In this document: in pieces, positions 8,911-19,869 of the stretch
Position numbering within the stretch: the stretch's first letter is position 1
Layout: each line of letters starts with the position of its first letter
NCBI GenBank assembly: GCA_030015575.1
Contig: JASDDO010000006.1
Location: 204,109,632-204,173,631, forward strand
Origin: Agapanthus africanus
Taxonomy: Eukaryota > Streptophyta > Magnoliopsida > Asparagales > Amaryllidaceae
DNA: 64,000 nt
Direction: 5' to 3'
Position numbers and translations under genes: made by a program
The notes under the pieces: model-generated
The model's database searches: none
The model's input: the letters and a program-made list of their open reading frames with translations, nothing else
Told to the model about the DNA's origin: nothing

Positions 8911-10952
8911 TGTTAGTGTATATGCCCTAGAGGCCATTACTGTATCATACTAGTTTGTATATTACTTAATGGAAGCTTGGGATATTCACAGTTGTATATA
9001 CAATCTTGCTCGAAATGGTAGTATGCTACTTGGTTTGTCTCTGCTTTAATATGTGCATGTGTTTCTTTTAGCATATTGCAGGTATACATATTAGTAGAGC
9101 CCTTAGGATCTTTGCTTGATTACCAGCGTTGTGATGGCGCTCGCACTCGTGGGAGCTGGGTAATCTATAAGCACATCCTTATACAGGTCCCTGGTCGTTG
9201 GACTATCGAGACAGGGCATCGATACTCCGGAGTAGACTAGCGTATGCGCTTCTCATCCCAGTGTGGGAGACGGTCTGTCCCACAGCCGTTAGTACGTCGT
9301 ACATGGGATAGTATGCGGGTGCTCGTTAGGTTACGAGTACACTGGACAGGACTCGTCGGGAACTGTTGGTTGGTAATATACCTATCGTCACTTATCAGTT
9401 CCCAGGTGACATGAGTACAGCTTAGTCCGCTGACTTGACACTGTCACTTCGCCTCGAGTGTGTTCCCACTGCACTTTGATTACTACCCTACCACGGCTCA
9501 GAGGAGTCGTGCAAACAGGTAGTTTTTGGGTGCAGTCCCGAAGCACTTGGAGGCAGTGACGGTTAGACAGGATTCATCTCTCCCGGTATTGGGGGTTGAC
9601 ATCGCGCTGTGTCCAGGAGAGCCATTACACGAGTAGTCCCTGGCCAGGGCAAGCGAGATATACTGGTAGGCTTCCAGTGTTATCTCAGGGTGTTCTGGGC
9701 TTCACTCCGACACGACTTGTACCGCTATTAGGGGACTGACGTTCACCGCCCCCCTAGGCCCGCCATGCGATGTATCAGACGAACAGACCGGACTGTACGG
9801 AGACTGTCACATACAGGCTCAGTAGGAGTGCAGATGGGGTTCACCTCGTCAGTCTTCTTATCGACATCTACCTGGGGACCGTTATGTACAGCTAGTGCCG
9901 CTTGCGGTCTGTGGTTAAACCCACTGCCAGCGTAGTGTCGAGTCTTTAAAGTCCCACACAGAGAGCTATTCGCCTTTAGGCAAAACGAGTAGAGGTCGCA
10001 TGGTTTTGCGACAGGGTTCGTTCGCATCCGCGCACTTGTGCACGTTTGCTGTCCGGACAGTTTATACTAGCGGGCTTTGGTTTAAGCCGGATCCTAGTAT
10101 ATGATTTGAGATTGGTTTTTCTCATTGTGTTCGTGTTCCTCGGATCACGAATGCGGGTGCGTATGCACGGTTGCTTGAGATTGAGGGAGAGGACCTTGTT
10201 TAGGGTTAATGACTATTGTCATTTTATTAACCCTATTGTTTTTGTGTGTATTATTGTTAATTAATAATTAGCTTAATTATTGTGCATGGTTGTTGTTGTT
10301 GACACTTTGACTTTGTTGACTTGTTGACCAAGTTGACAATTTGACCATGATCATTTCATTTGGAAGATGCTCTTTGATCCTTGCAATTTGCATTAAAAGT
10401 GAAATGATAATGGTCACCTCTTGATTAAACCATGACAATTTTCTTGCTAATTAATTAATTAAAATAACACACACATATTAGTGAGAATGGCTCACTAATA
10501 ATTCATTCTATCATATCTTTTCTCTCTCTTGCTCATCCTCTCCCTCAAGCTCTCTCCCTCTCATGTGTTGAGAAACAAAAAGCTTGAGAAAAACCTTCAC
10601 TTGATCTTCTCTACTCACTTCTAGGGTTCAAGTCTTAGCATTTCTTGCACTCTAGTTACTCCTAGCTTGGAGTTGAAGCTAAAGGTCGAGGCTTTCGGGT
10701 GGATCGTTCTTTGACGGAAGGAGACAAGCAAGGTAAGGCCTTTCTACCATTCCGACGAGCAAGGAGAGAAGGAGTTCGAGCTCAAGGTATAACCTTTCTA
10801 CAACTTAACTAGTTGTTAGTTTGCTTTAGCTAGTTTTCGTTTAGTAAAGATCCTCACAAACAAGGTCCATGTTGCCTAAGTCATTAAAAATCCGATTTTT
10901 ATTATGTTTTCCGCCTCCCCGTAAGCACCGGGGTGGGCAACGTGGACTTACA
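8911..10952 (+). repeat. E1 3' LTR (2,042 bp)
   Basis: It has the same length and ends as the 5' LTR, with about 14 substitutions by eye and no evident length change. CTATC follows at 10953-10957. It carries the same W-box cluster and palindromes. Confidence 0.95.
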
Positions 10953-12632
10953 CTATCACCTGGGAATGTCAGATGGACATTGTTTGGTTTTATGTAATTG
11001 ATTTTTTGTACCCAATGCAACTTGTAATATCATTTCTGTATCTTTAATATCTAAAGAAGGTTATGAATTTGCGTTTGTAAGTAATGTTGTAAACATTCAC
11101 CATAATCAAGTTCTGATTGGGTCAGGTACATCAAGCAATGGTATATACGTATTAAACCAACCACAGATTTTCAATGTCCAGAATACACACAAAAGAAAGT
11201 CTCCGGAAACAAATCAGGCTTTCTTATGGCATTGTAGACTGGGTCACATCAATGAGAGAAGGTTGACAAAGTTACATACAGAAGGATATTTGGATCCGTT
11301 CGAATATCAATCATATGCAACTTGTCAATCCTGTCTCAAAGGAAAGATGACAAAGACTCCGTTCACTGGACACGGAGTAAGAGCGAGCGAGCTCTTAGGA
11401 CTCGTGCACAGCGACGTGTGCGGTCCAATGTCTACGTATGCACGAAGCGATTATTCTTACTTCATTACTTTTACGGATGACTTTTCAAGGTACGGATATG
11501 TCTTCTTAATGAAACATAAATCCGAAGCCTTTGGAAAATTCCAGGAATATAAGAATGAAGTAGAAAAACAAACAGGCAAAAGTATCAAGACACTGAGATC
11601 TGATCGAGGTGGTGAATACTTGAGTGCCGAGTTCCTGGATTACTTAAAAGAGAATAGAGTTCTCTCTCAGCTTACTCCTCCATACACTCCGCAACATAAC
11701 GGTGTATCGGAGAGATGGAACCGAACCCTATTGGATATGGTACGGTCCATGATGAGTAACGCTGAGTTACCGCGATCATTCTGGAGATATGCACTAGAAT
11801 CGACTGCATACCTTTTGAACCGAGTTCCAACTAAGATTGTGCCTACTACACCATATCAGATGTGGTGTGGGAAGAGACCCTATCTTAATCACATTAAGAC
11901 ATGGGGATGTCTAGCTTTTGTCAAAAAGCAGCATGCGGACAAACTCGAGGCACGCTCAGTACAGTGCAAGTTTGCGGGATATCCAAAGAACTCCAAGGGA
12001 TATTTCTTCTATTGCGAAGAGGAACAAAAGGTTTTTGTTTCTCGTCATGCCCACTTCTTGGAAACTCCGTTTTTGGAAAATCAGATAAGTGGGAGCGCAA
12101 TAGAACTGGAAGAAATTCCAGAACCACGAGCTATTACTGAAAGCTTAGTAGAACCAGAGGGTTCGAAAGATCAGGACATTCCTGCGCCGCTCCGCAGAAG
12201 TAGTAGGCAGTCTTATCCGCCCGAGAGATACTATGGTTTTCTCATAGATGGGGATAGAGAGGATTGCATCATTGATAGTGATGAGCCGACTAGCTTCCAG
12301 CAGGCCATTCAGAGCGTTGACTCAGTAAAATGGCTGGATGCAATGCGGACCGAAATGGAGTCTATGTACACCAACAAAGTATGGACGTTGGTCGTTTCTC
12401 CAGATGGGGTAAAACCCGTAGGATGCAAGTGGATCTTCAAAAGGAAGATTGGTGTAGATGGACAGGTTGAGACCTATAAAGCTAGACTTGTTGCAAAGGG
12501 TTTTCGTCAAAGACATGGTTTGGACTATGACGAAACCTTTTCTCCAGTGGCTATGCTGAAATCCATTCGGATCCTTCTTGCCATTGCTTCCTTCCACGAT
12601 TATGAGATTTGGCAGATGGACGTAAAGACCGT
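10953..12632 (+). pseudogene. A-old: protease tail, integrase and start of RT (middle part)
   Basis: This resumes the A-old coding region exactly after the E1 target duplication. Visible are the GAG-pre-integrase segment with H-x-R-x-G-H (about 11230-11330), the integrase core with H-S-D-V-C-G-P and T-D-D-F-S-R (about 11405-11730), and the first RT blocks with K-W-I-F-K-R-K and D-Y-D-E-T-F-S-P (about 12430-12545), up to the M-D-V-K-T block. A long frame is open from 11263 to the junction. At 12633 the sequence enters a LARD-like element. It is the same family as E1 but clearly older and broken by insertions. Confidence 0.92.
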
Positions 12633-15600
12633 TGTCACGTCCCGAAAAGATGGAACATGACCGGCACTTAAACTACGAAACGTCTCGAGGCGTACGTAAT
12701 CTAAGTAAGCCGAAAACCCAGAAATCCAAACCAAGAAAAGTAGTAGAGAAAAGGAAAACCAATTTAAAACAAGTAGTTTTAATAGCATAAGCCGAATTAT
12801 GCGGTTTTTAAAAAAAAACATCAAATATTTCCCGAAAATTTCGGCAGAGTCTCCTTTGTAAATACAGGCCCCCAAACGGGATACAACATGAATAGTATAC
12901 GAAATCAATAAAAAGGCATCCCCAAGCGGGAGCTAGCTCTTCGTCAATCGACGGTCACAACCCCACAAGCAATATAATATACAACGCCAACGGCGAGGAT
13001 CAAAATTCAAAAGGAAACTTAAAACCACAAGAAAACCATAGAAATAAAACGCGCGACTCTAAGGTCGAAGGAATAACCTCACTGGTCTCTATCTCAAAAA
13101 TAAATACATGTTTGGTTGATGGAACTTCTAGATACAATAGAATAATGATATACAAGATATATAATGGGGGTACGATACAAGTAAACCCACCTACTAGCAA
13201 ATCACCCGAAGGAAACTATGCCCGCAAAGCCGTAATGAAACCTGTACGGCAAACCTGCAAGAAACTGGGGCACAACGGGGGTGAGTTGCCAACTCGTGAA
13301 TAGAAAAAAACATCTACGAAAAGAAATCGCATAAATAACGCAATCCTAGGTCAATGATCATAATATATCCTCAAATATAAGAATAACATGCAACCTATAA
13401 CAAGGCTAGGGTAGATATCTAACCCGAGTGTAATCTCATGTGCCCATGTCAGTGCCTCAGGTAGCAATATATCATATGAATGAGGTATGAATGCATGAAA
13501 ACAGAATACATGTCAATGAAGAACTGTTTTCATAATTTAGTGAGATTTCCTTTGTATTTTTAAAATGAGGTATCATAATGAAATCAGCATAAAACAGCGC
13601 CTAGCATCGGCACAAAACGTAATCCAAATATCTCGATATCTCTGTATCACAGTCTCTGTACCTCAATTTCTCGAAATCTCAATATCACAGTCTCACTATC
13701 TAGGGCGCCGTCAGTCCAGACCGGCCCCTACCATCCATCTCAAGACCACGATGGTATCCTCCGGATATCCGACACATCGGGTAAAATCACCGGTAGGTAG
13801 TGCTCCCCTGCCAGGATCACATCGTCATCATCACGCGTTTCTTGCCCCGGGGTACCTTACCGGGTCCACCATGTACCCGAAACGGTTCATCCAACTCCTC
13901 GAATCGGGTCTCGAAATCAATCAGCAAACTCATGGTGGACGACTCATATATCATGGGAAAAACCGCACTTTTTATTTAAAAAGAGAGAAATCAGTTTATA
14001 TAAGTTTTGCGGTTTTCCCCCCCAAATCCAGAAAATCTCATGGAAATCCGAATCCAAATCATCAATAGCATGTAAAATCATGAATATAGGCATAACAATG
14101 AATAACAGTGTGCATGAAGTGACAAGTAATAACTACAATGTTAAGCTGGCATATAAGGCAGGTATACTAATATCATGGCAAATTACTAACTAACAAGCTA
14201 TGTCAAGCAATAATATTTTCTAAGGTGTACGTGACATGGCAATTACCGATGAAGATGTGTGTGTGCCGGTAAGTAAGTGTACGTAGTACATACGCATCAT
14301 CGGTAATGGTGCTGGTGTCCTAACAATATGATATCAACATTGCAATAAGAAATTATAACATAAGTATGCGATGCGAAGTGAACCACAATAATAAGCGGGA
14401 GCTGAATACAAGACGCAACTGTAACTAACCTGCATTAATCTAATATAAGTCCTACAATAGTGCCTTTTGAAATAACACGAATCGCGGTGTTTTGAAAATA
14501 AGGGCTACGGTGTTTTTAAGAAAAGATACGTCTTTTGAAAAATCCGTAAAATCTCTTAACCAGTCTTTTAAAATACCCACGATCCGTTAGTTTTGAAATA
14601 GGTAGAAATCTAATCTAGTCTGACAACTACACTAAACTATACGGCTGAATTAAAGGTAAGGAAACCGCCTAGCATCTGAGTCGATACATATATGAATATA
14701 TATTAGTCGGTGATCCCTCCTCGATACTATCACATCCGATACCATATCTATAATCAGATATTCCCTAGTCAAGAGTGCGGATCATTCATCAATATATAGC
14801 TCGTACGTAAATCCGTCGTACGGCATCCCCAAATCTGGGTACGGGTCAATATCATGTTCATCACATTATTCATCTGGTATCTTCTTTATGAAGATCATCA
14901 TCTGGGGTACTGACCTACGTCTAGTACACTACTAAAATCACTATTCACATGGCATCGTCATCCAAAGATCCGCTATAACATCAGGCGTATCTCAAGTACG
15001 AATCCTGCCATATCACCGATCTCACGGCCTCAACTCAAATCTCATCGACTCATCTCAATCCCAAGTATCATCCGCAAATCCAGTATGTGAACACCTAGTC
15101 CCATACCCAGGTGAACACATAACACATATCTCCATATACGCACAGGTAATAACATAGATGTATGCATGTGTATGTGTGCGTGTGTGGGTGTAACAACTAC
15201 TCTAGGGTTTCGCAACTAACAGTAAACTAATCAATGAACACCTAGAATCTACCTTTATCATCAAGTCTCATATCAACATAATATATATAATCAAAATATA
15301 TGTGTGTATACGTATTCGTATACATCACCACGAACTGCGGGGGTGCTATACGCCATCCACCCGACTTCTCCCCGTAGATCTAAATCTACTCACCTGGTCC
15401 TCGCTCGCCGGTGCCGACGTCGCCACGCGCTTGCTTGTCGTCTCGAAGTCCACATGGGGTACCTACATATCATAACGCACCGTATTGCATTAAAACCAAA
15501 TTCGAAATCGAAACGGCATACGAAAATCAAATCGGCATGAGCATCACGCATAGGTCAAAACCTATCGCCTACGCATGCAAGAATAGCCAAACCAACCCTC

Positions 15601-17162
15601 GATGTCGATATACAAACGTCAAACCATCGAGAAAAACCCAAACAGTCTCATTTGCGCATTCATGAACACTAATTATAATATAAAATATGTTAAAATTCAC
15701 AAAAACCCCAAATTCACCTTAAAAGCCATTTTTCCGAAAATCTAGCAAGCAAAAATTACCCGTTTTAGTACAAAACTCGACGTTTAAACAAATCTAGCGG
15801 CCATAATACTTATTAAATATCTTTAATAAGTCATAAAAACAATTTCCCTAATTTAATCCCGATAAATTCATTAACCCTAAAATTCTAGTTACAATATACC
15901 CAAATTTTAACAATTTTATAGCAAAAATGCACAAACAACAATTTAGCTTGGATTTTCATGAACTAAAAGCATTAAACCACTCAATATAATACATATAATG
16001 ACATGGAACCTTAATTAGAATTTTATCTCACCAAAATATAATTATTTTAAAAACCTAGTTTACAATTTATATAATTATCACAATTTAAATCAACAAAAAT
16101 GCAAACTAGCAACTTAATTTGATTTAGCAAAACATTGATATGTCAAATACATCCCACACCCATAGTCTCACAACACAAAATCCTAACTAGACTTTTCACA
16201 AACCCTAATCTAAACCTTCTCTTGCAAACCCACATCTTTCAATTAAACCGCAATTAAGCACCTAACAAGCTTCATTAAGGAATTTAAATCAAAAAAAATG
16301 AATAATGGGTCAAAATTTATACCTCACAAACCATGATCAAAGTTGAAATCTTGACCTCCATTTTGAAATCCTTGCACCAAGATCCATGCTAAAGGAGATG
16401 AGGGAAAATGGGTAGGGCTTTGTTTTGAATTTTAGTTTAGATTTTGATGGGGATTGGTGAATTTTTTTGAGGGAAAAATGATGGAAGAAGAGGGGAGAGG
16501 GGGGATGTTGGCCTGCAGAATTTGGCCAGGAAATGCAGGGGGGTGAGGGAGGAGAGAGAGTGAGGTGGAGAAAGTGAGAAGAAAAGTCAAAGTCCACCTT
16601 TTACTTCTATCATTCTCTTTTCTTTTCTTTTCTTTTGCAAAACAAGTGGGGACAAGAGAGGGGGCTGCTGAATTCAGCCAAGGGGGAGGGAAAATGGGGG
16701 TGTGTAAGTATGGGTATGGGTGTGGGGTGATGGAAAATGATAAATACTATACCCCAAACATCCATTTACACTAAAAAAAAGGCTTTTTTCTTCAATAATT
16801 TCTAAACCGTTTTGGCAAACGATTTCGTTTCAAAAACCATATGATAAAATTTTATTCAATGTTTTATGATGCAAAATTTTTTTTTCAACTCATTCCAATT
16901 TGTAATTTTCCCTAATTAAATATATTAGTGACGGCTTAAAATAATATTAAAATAATATTAAAATAATTAATTTCGGAAAATTTTTCAGAAAATTTGAAAT
17001 TTAACCAGTGGCTCAATAAACACCAAATACTAGCAATTACATAGCTATAATATGTATATTTAATTTTATAATAAAGATATTTGCATTTTGACTTTTTACA
17101 GAAAACCCCCTTATTTTACCGTTTTTTCGAAATTTCACCGAAACTATTTTCAAAACATTACA
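12633..17162 (-). repeat. LARD-like element, 3' LTR (4,530 bp)
   Basis: On the + strand it starts TGTCACGTCCCGAAAAG and ends AAAACATTACA. It is AT-rich with no gene. It holds an imperfect short tandem repeat of TCTCAATATCT-like units (about 13625-13705, again at about 20865-20940), a TG-rich stretch near 15165-15190, and a CTTTT microsatellite near 16615-16637. Several small frames are open in both LTR copies but show no known motif. Confidence 0.85.
16612..16638 (+). repeat. CTTTT microsatellite in the LARD LTR
   Basis: A run of TCTTT units ends at TTGCAAAAC. The other LTR (about 23848-23879) has one or more extra units, so the array length has changed since insertion. Confidence 0.75.
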
Positions 17163-17589
17163 ATCTTCCCCCCTTAAAGAAATTCGGTCCCCGAATTTAA
17201 ATTAAAACTTCCCCCAAATACTAAAATATTTCAGCCAAAACCATCAAATCGCCGGGGCTCCGAAATCATAAATACATAAAACAAATCGTAGCGCAACGCA
17301 TGCGCATGAAAAATGAGCATATAACTCAAATCAGAACTCCGTCAGGCATCCCGCAATAATCGGAGTCATGGGGAAGACATCAATACCAAATCCAAAGCAA
17401 AACCAATATGATATAACTCGAAACTATACATGTAAAATATATTCTGGTACTGTCCTCTGACTAGTCCTGCTTAGTACGAAAACACACAGCAATATCATAA
17501 AAACGTACTACTCTATAAGAAAAATCAATCCCAAAATACGCGTATGAATACTACGTGCGTCTTATGCGCACGGAAATCAAAATCCAAAT

Positions 17590-18095
17590 ATGTTCCATAC
17601 ATATGCACATAAACAACATCTAAGTGCATCGGGTGTGCACGAAACATCTGTCGTAGGCAACATGTGTGCCTGACAGCAAAATCAGGTGCATCTGACATGC
17701 ATGAAAAAACTCGATTTAGTGCATCTGGTGTGCACCAAAATCACACTTCAAAACATGCATTCAACATGCGCGAAAATCCAAATCAGGTGCATCCATCGTG
17801 CACGAAATCATGAAATCCAATATCAAGTGCCGAACATGCGCAAAATCAAATCAGGTGCACAAGGTGCACAAAACAAATATCGAACATCACCATCGAAATC
17901 AAAGTCAAGTGCATCTAAGTGCACAAAAGGCGTATCACTGCACTGCAAGTATATATAAACTATACAGAGTGCAGGAAGCAAATCGTGTGCGTGCATACGC
18001 ACAAAATCAACTTAAATGTCTAAAACCGTAAAATCACAAACATGTGAAACCAAAGCACGAAAACAATATCAAGTGCAACACTGTGCAAAGATCGT
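17590..18095. repeat. Degenerate array of GTGCAT...GTGCAC units
   Basis: Roughly ten or more units of about 25-35 bp follow the pattern TCAAGTGCATC-n-GTGCACGAAATC (for example near 17620-17645, 17680-17705, 17718-17740, 17784-17805, 17850-17870, 17907-17927). Each unit pairs a GTGCA with a TGCAC-like partner, so many units can fold as short hairpins. The array lies near the polypurine end of the internal region. Confidence 0.65.
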
Positions 18096-18899
18096 AAATC
18101 CTCAATCATCAAAATCAAATGCTGCGAATAAATCACCCAAAACATCGAAATCAATAATGGCGGAATAGCACCGCTCAAGCGCTTCCTCTAAGAATCTCAG
18201 GCCAACTGTCGCGGTCACTAGTGGGACGTCTCGTCAATGATCATGAACTCTAGCCTGCTGGTGTGCGTAACAATGACCACTCCTGGGTCAAGGTCTTCAT
18301 TGTGAATTACCAATCTCTCGGTCCATCGGCTCATCGGCCCTGTTAGGTGTGCTAATGGGGATGATCCCGTTCTGGCACTTCTTTGGTCATCTCTCGGTCA
18401 ATCATCGTGACCACTCGTAAGACAGCATATCACTGGCGTCGGCCTCTGGCTCTCTGAATGTACGTGACACATCTGATCCTGGGTGCAAGTATCATTGCAG
18501 CAGTGTCCTGGAAGGAATCCTGCTCATGGTCTCTTCCATGTCTCGTCTCTGCCAACTGTATGGAAGTCATCGTCCTTTCCTATATCTGCATCTTGCTCTG
18601 GAACGACTGCATACTCATCGCGACTCCTTCTGGAAGGTAAATCCAAGTACCATGCCTCGGCATGCGCATCGCATCTCTGATGTTGGCGGAGTGGAACGTC
18701 ATCTCATCTAGATCTGATACGAACCTCTTACTTCACTTTTCTCTAATTTCGTCTGCTTTGGACTCGTCTCGTCGCGGCTGCATGGACTGAGCTCCAACGG
18801 CTATCCTCGTATCGGGAGTCTCCCAAGAAATGCATCTCACCACCTAGCATCCGAATTAAGTCGAGCCATCTGATCGATTCGTCAAAACCTCATAATCCC

Positions 18900-19110
18900 C
18901 CAAGAGCTCAACATCTTGGGCACAATTTAATAGTATCGAACACATACCACAGCATCGGTGGTCCAGCCGTAGAAGGGCAAACCCAAGCCTCACTAATGGC
19001 GCCGCAGAACTGCCACAAACCCGAAGGTTCCAAGGCTTTCACACGGTCATTAAGTCGAGTTAGGGTTTCATTCTTCTAGAGGGACCATAGAATTGCTTGC
19101 ATGTCTTTCC
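18900..19110 (-). repeat. Block shared with Copia-B leader
   Basis: About 190-200 bp align with B-m1 at about 35845-36045 in the same orientation, at about 70% identity by eye. This includes an identical stretch TGGTCCAGCCGTAGAAGGG and the run TTCTTCTAGAGGG. The same block is in B-p at about 39460-39640 on the + strand. No similar block is visible in the A leaders. Confidence 0.75.
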
Positions 19111-19857
19111 GACTACTTTAAACTTGGAATAATAGGTTTCTGACATTCGGTCATCTCTGTCGACACTCAATGTCTCCGCGTGAAGTCATATCTAGCTGGA
19201 ATCAATCTATCTGATGACCTCGCATCGGGGTAGGAGAACGAACCACCTGTCCTAGTCATTCATCCTCGGGTGACTAGCGACCTTCTATCATCTCTTAGTA
19301 CAACTCATTCTGCACTAACTCCAGCATCTGGGGCAATACCTCGTCGTTTGCAGCAATAACTGGCTCGCTCGTCTGCACGCTGAACGGTGCCTCAATCATC
19401 AGGAGTAAGCAACACACCAACGGTCATCAAAATCTGGCTGGCCTCTATCATTGGCTCAATCCTCTAGTGCTGATCGGCATGTCCAAGTAATCTCATACAG
19501 CGATCCATCCAACTCTCGTAGAGCGAAATCATAATCAAAAGACACATCTTTACAATCGTGTGTCGCCGGAATTATATTCTGGTTAGTCCTCGTTCGTAAC
19601 GAGCTCGTGCTGACCGCAACTCTAGCCGTAGCTCTCCCTGCCCGTAATCGTGGCAGCAAAACCATAACTGGTACTGATGAGGCTAGATCGGAATGAATAT
19701 AATACTGAGTAAAGAAATGTACATCCTAAGGCTCCTTAAGTGGAGTAGCGTATTATAAATATGCCGCGGAACATACCTACGGTAAGTCACTCTACTTTAG
19801 TCACATATTCCATCAACCAAGGGTCATCCTATGCTCCGAAGATAAAACCTAACGCAA

Positions 19858-19865
19858 TGATACCA
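19858..19865 (-). other. LARD-like element primer-binding site
   Basis: Read on the - strand it is TGGTATCA, matching the first eight bases of the initiator-Met site. The sequence then departs (TTGCG instead of GAGC). It lies four bases from the right LTR. Confidence 0.6.
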
Positions 19866-19869
19866 ACTT

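Larger units (their letters stand above)
832..10952 (+). mobile_element. E1: nearly whole Ty1/Copia retrotransposon, family A (Angela-like)
   Basis: E1 is 10,121 bp long, with two 2,042-bp LTRs, a CTATC target duplication, an initiator-Met primer site, a leader of about 2 kb, a gag-pol gene in the Copia order (gag, protease, integrase, RT, RNase H) and a polypurine tract. I counted about 14 differences between the LTRs by eye (about 0.7%). At 1.3e-8 per site per year that is about 0.3 million years, which makes it the youngest datable insertion here. It looks structurally whole, with about two breaks in the coding frame. It is inserted in the same orientation inside gag-pol of an older element of its own family. 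The Angela/BARE assignment rests on LTR start and protein order, not on a tree. Confidence 0.95.
17163..19869 (-). other. LARD-like element, non-coding internal region
   Basis: This 2.7-kb stretch runs between the polypurine tract (17163-17195 region) and the primer site. I find no protease, integrase, RT or RNase H motif on either strand. A 69-residue - strand frame at 19456-19665, starting about 190 nt after the primer site and rich in Arg and Thr, could be a remnant of a Gag start, but this is weak. Two things stand out: a repeat array of GTGCA-type inverted units (about 17590-18095), and a block (about 18900-19110) homologous to the leader of the Copia-B family. Confidence 0.75.

Noticed and set aside
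17590-18095. Regular repeats that might suggest a CRISPR array
   Set aside because: The units are drifted and lack constant repeat and spacer lengths, and the context is a plant LTR element.
19456-19665. Possible Gag start of a Gypsy element in the LARD core (69 residues, - strand)
   Set aside because: The position after the primer site is right and the N-terminus is Arg-rich, but there is no recognisable Gag domain or downstream continuation. Kept only as a remark.
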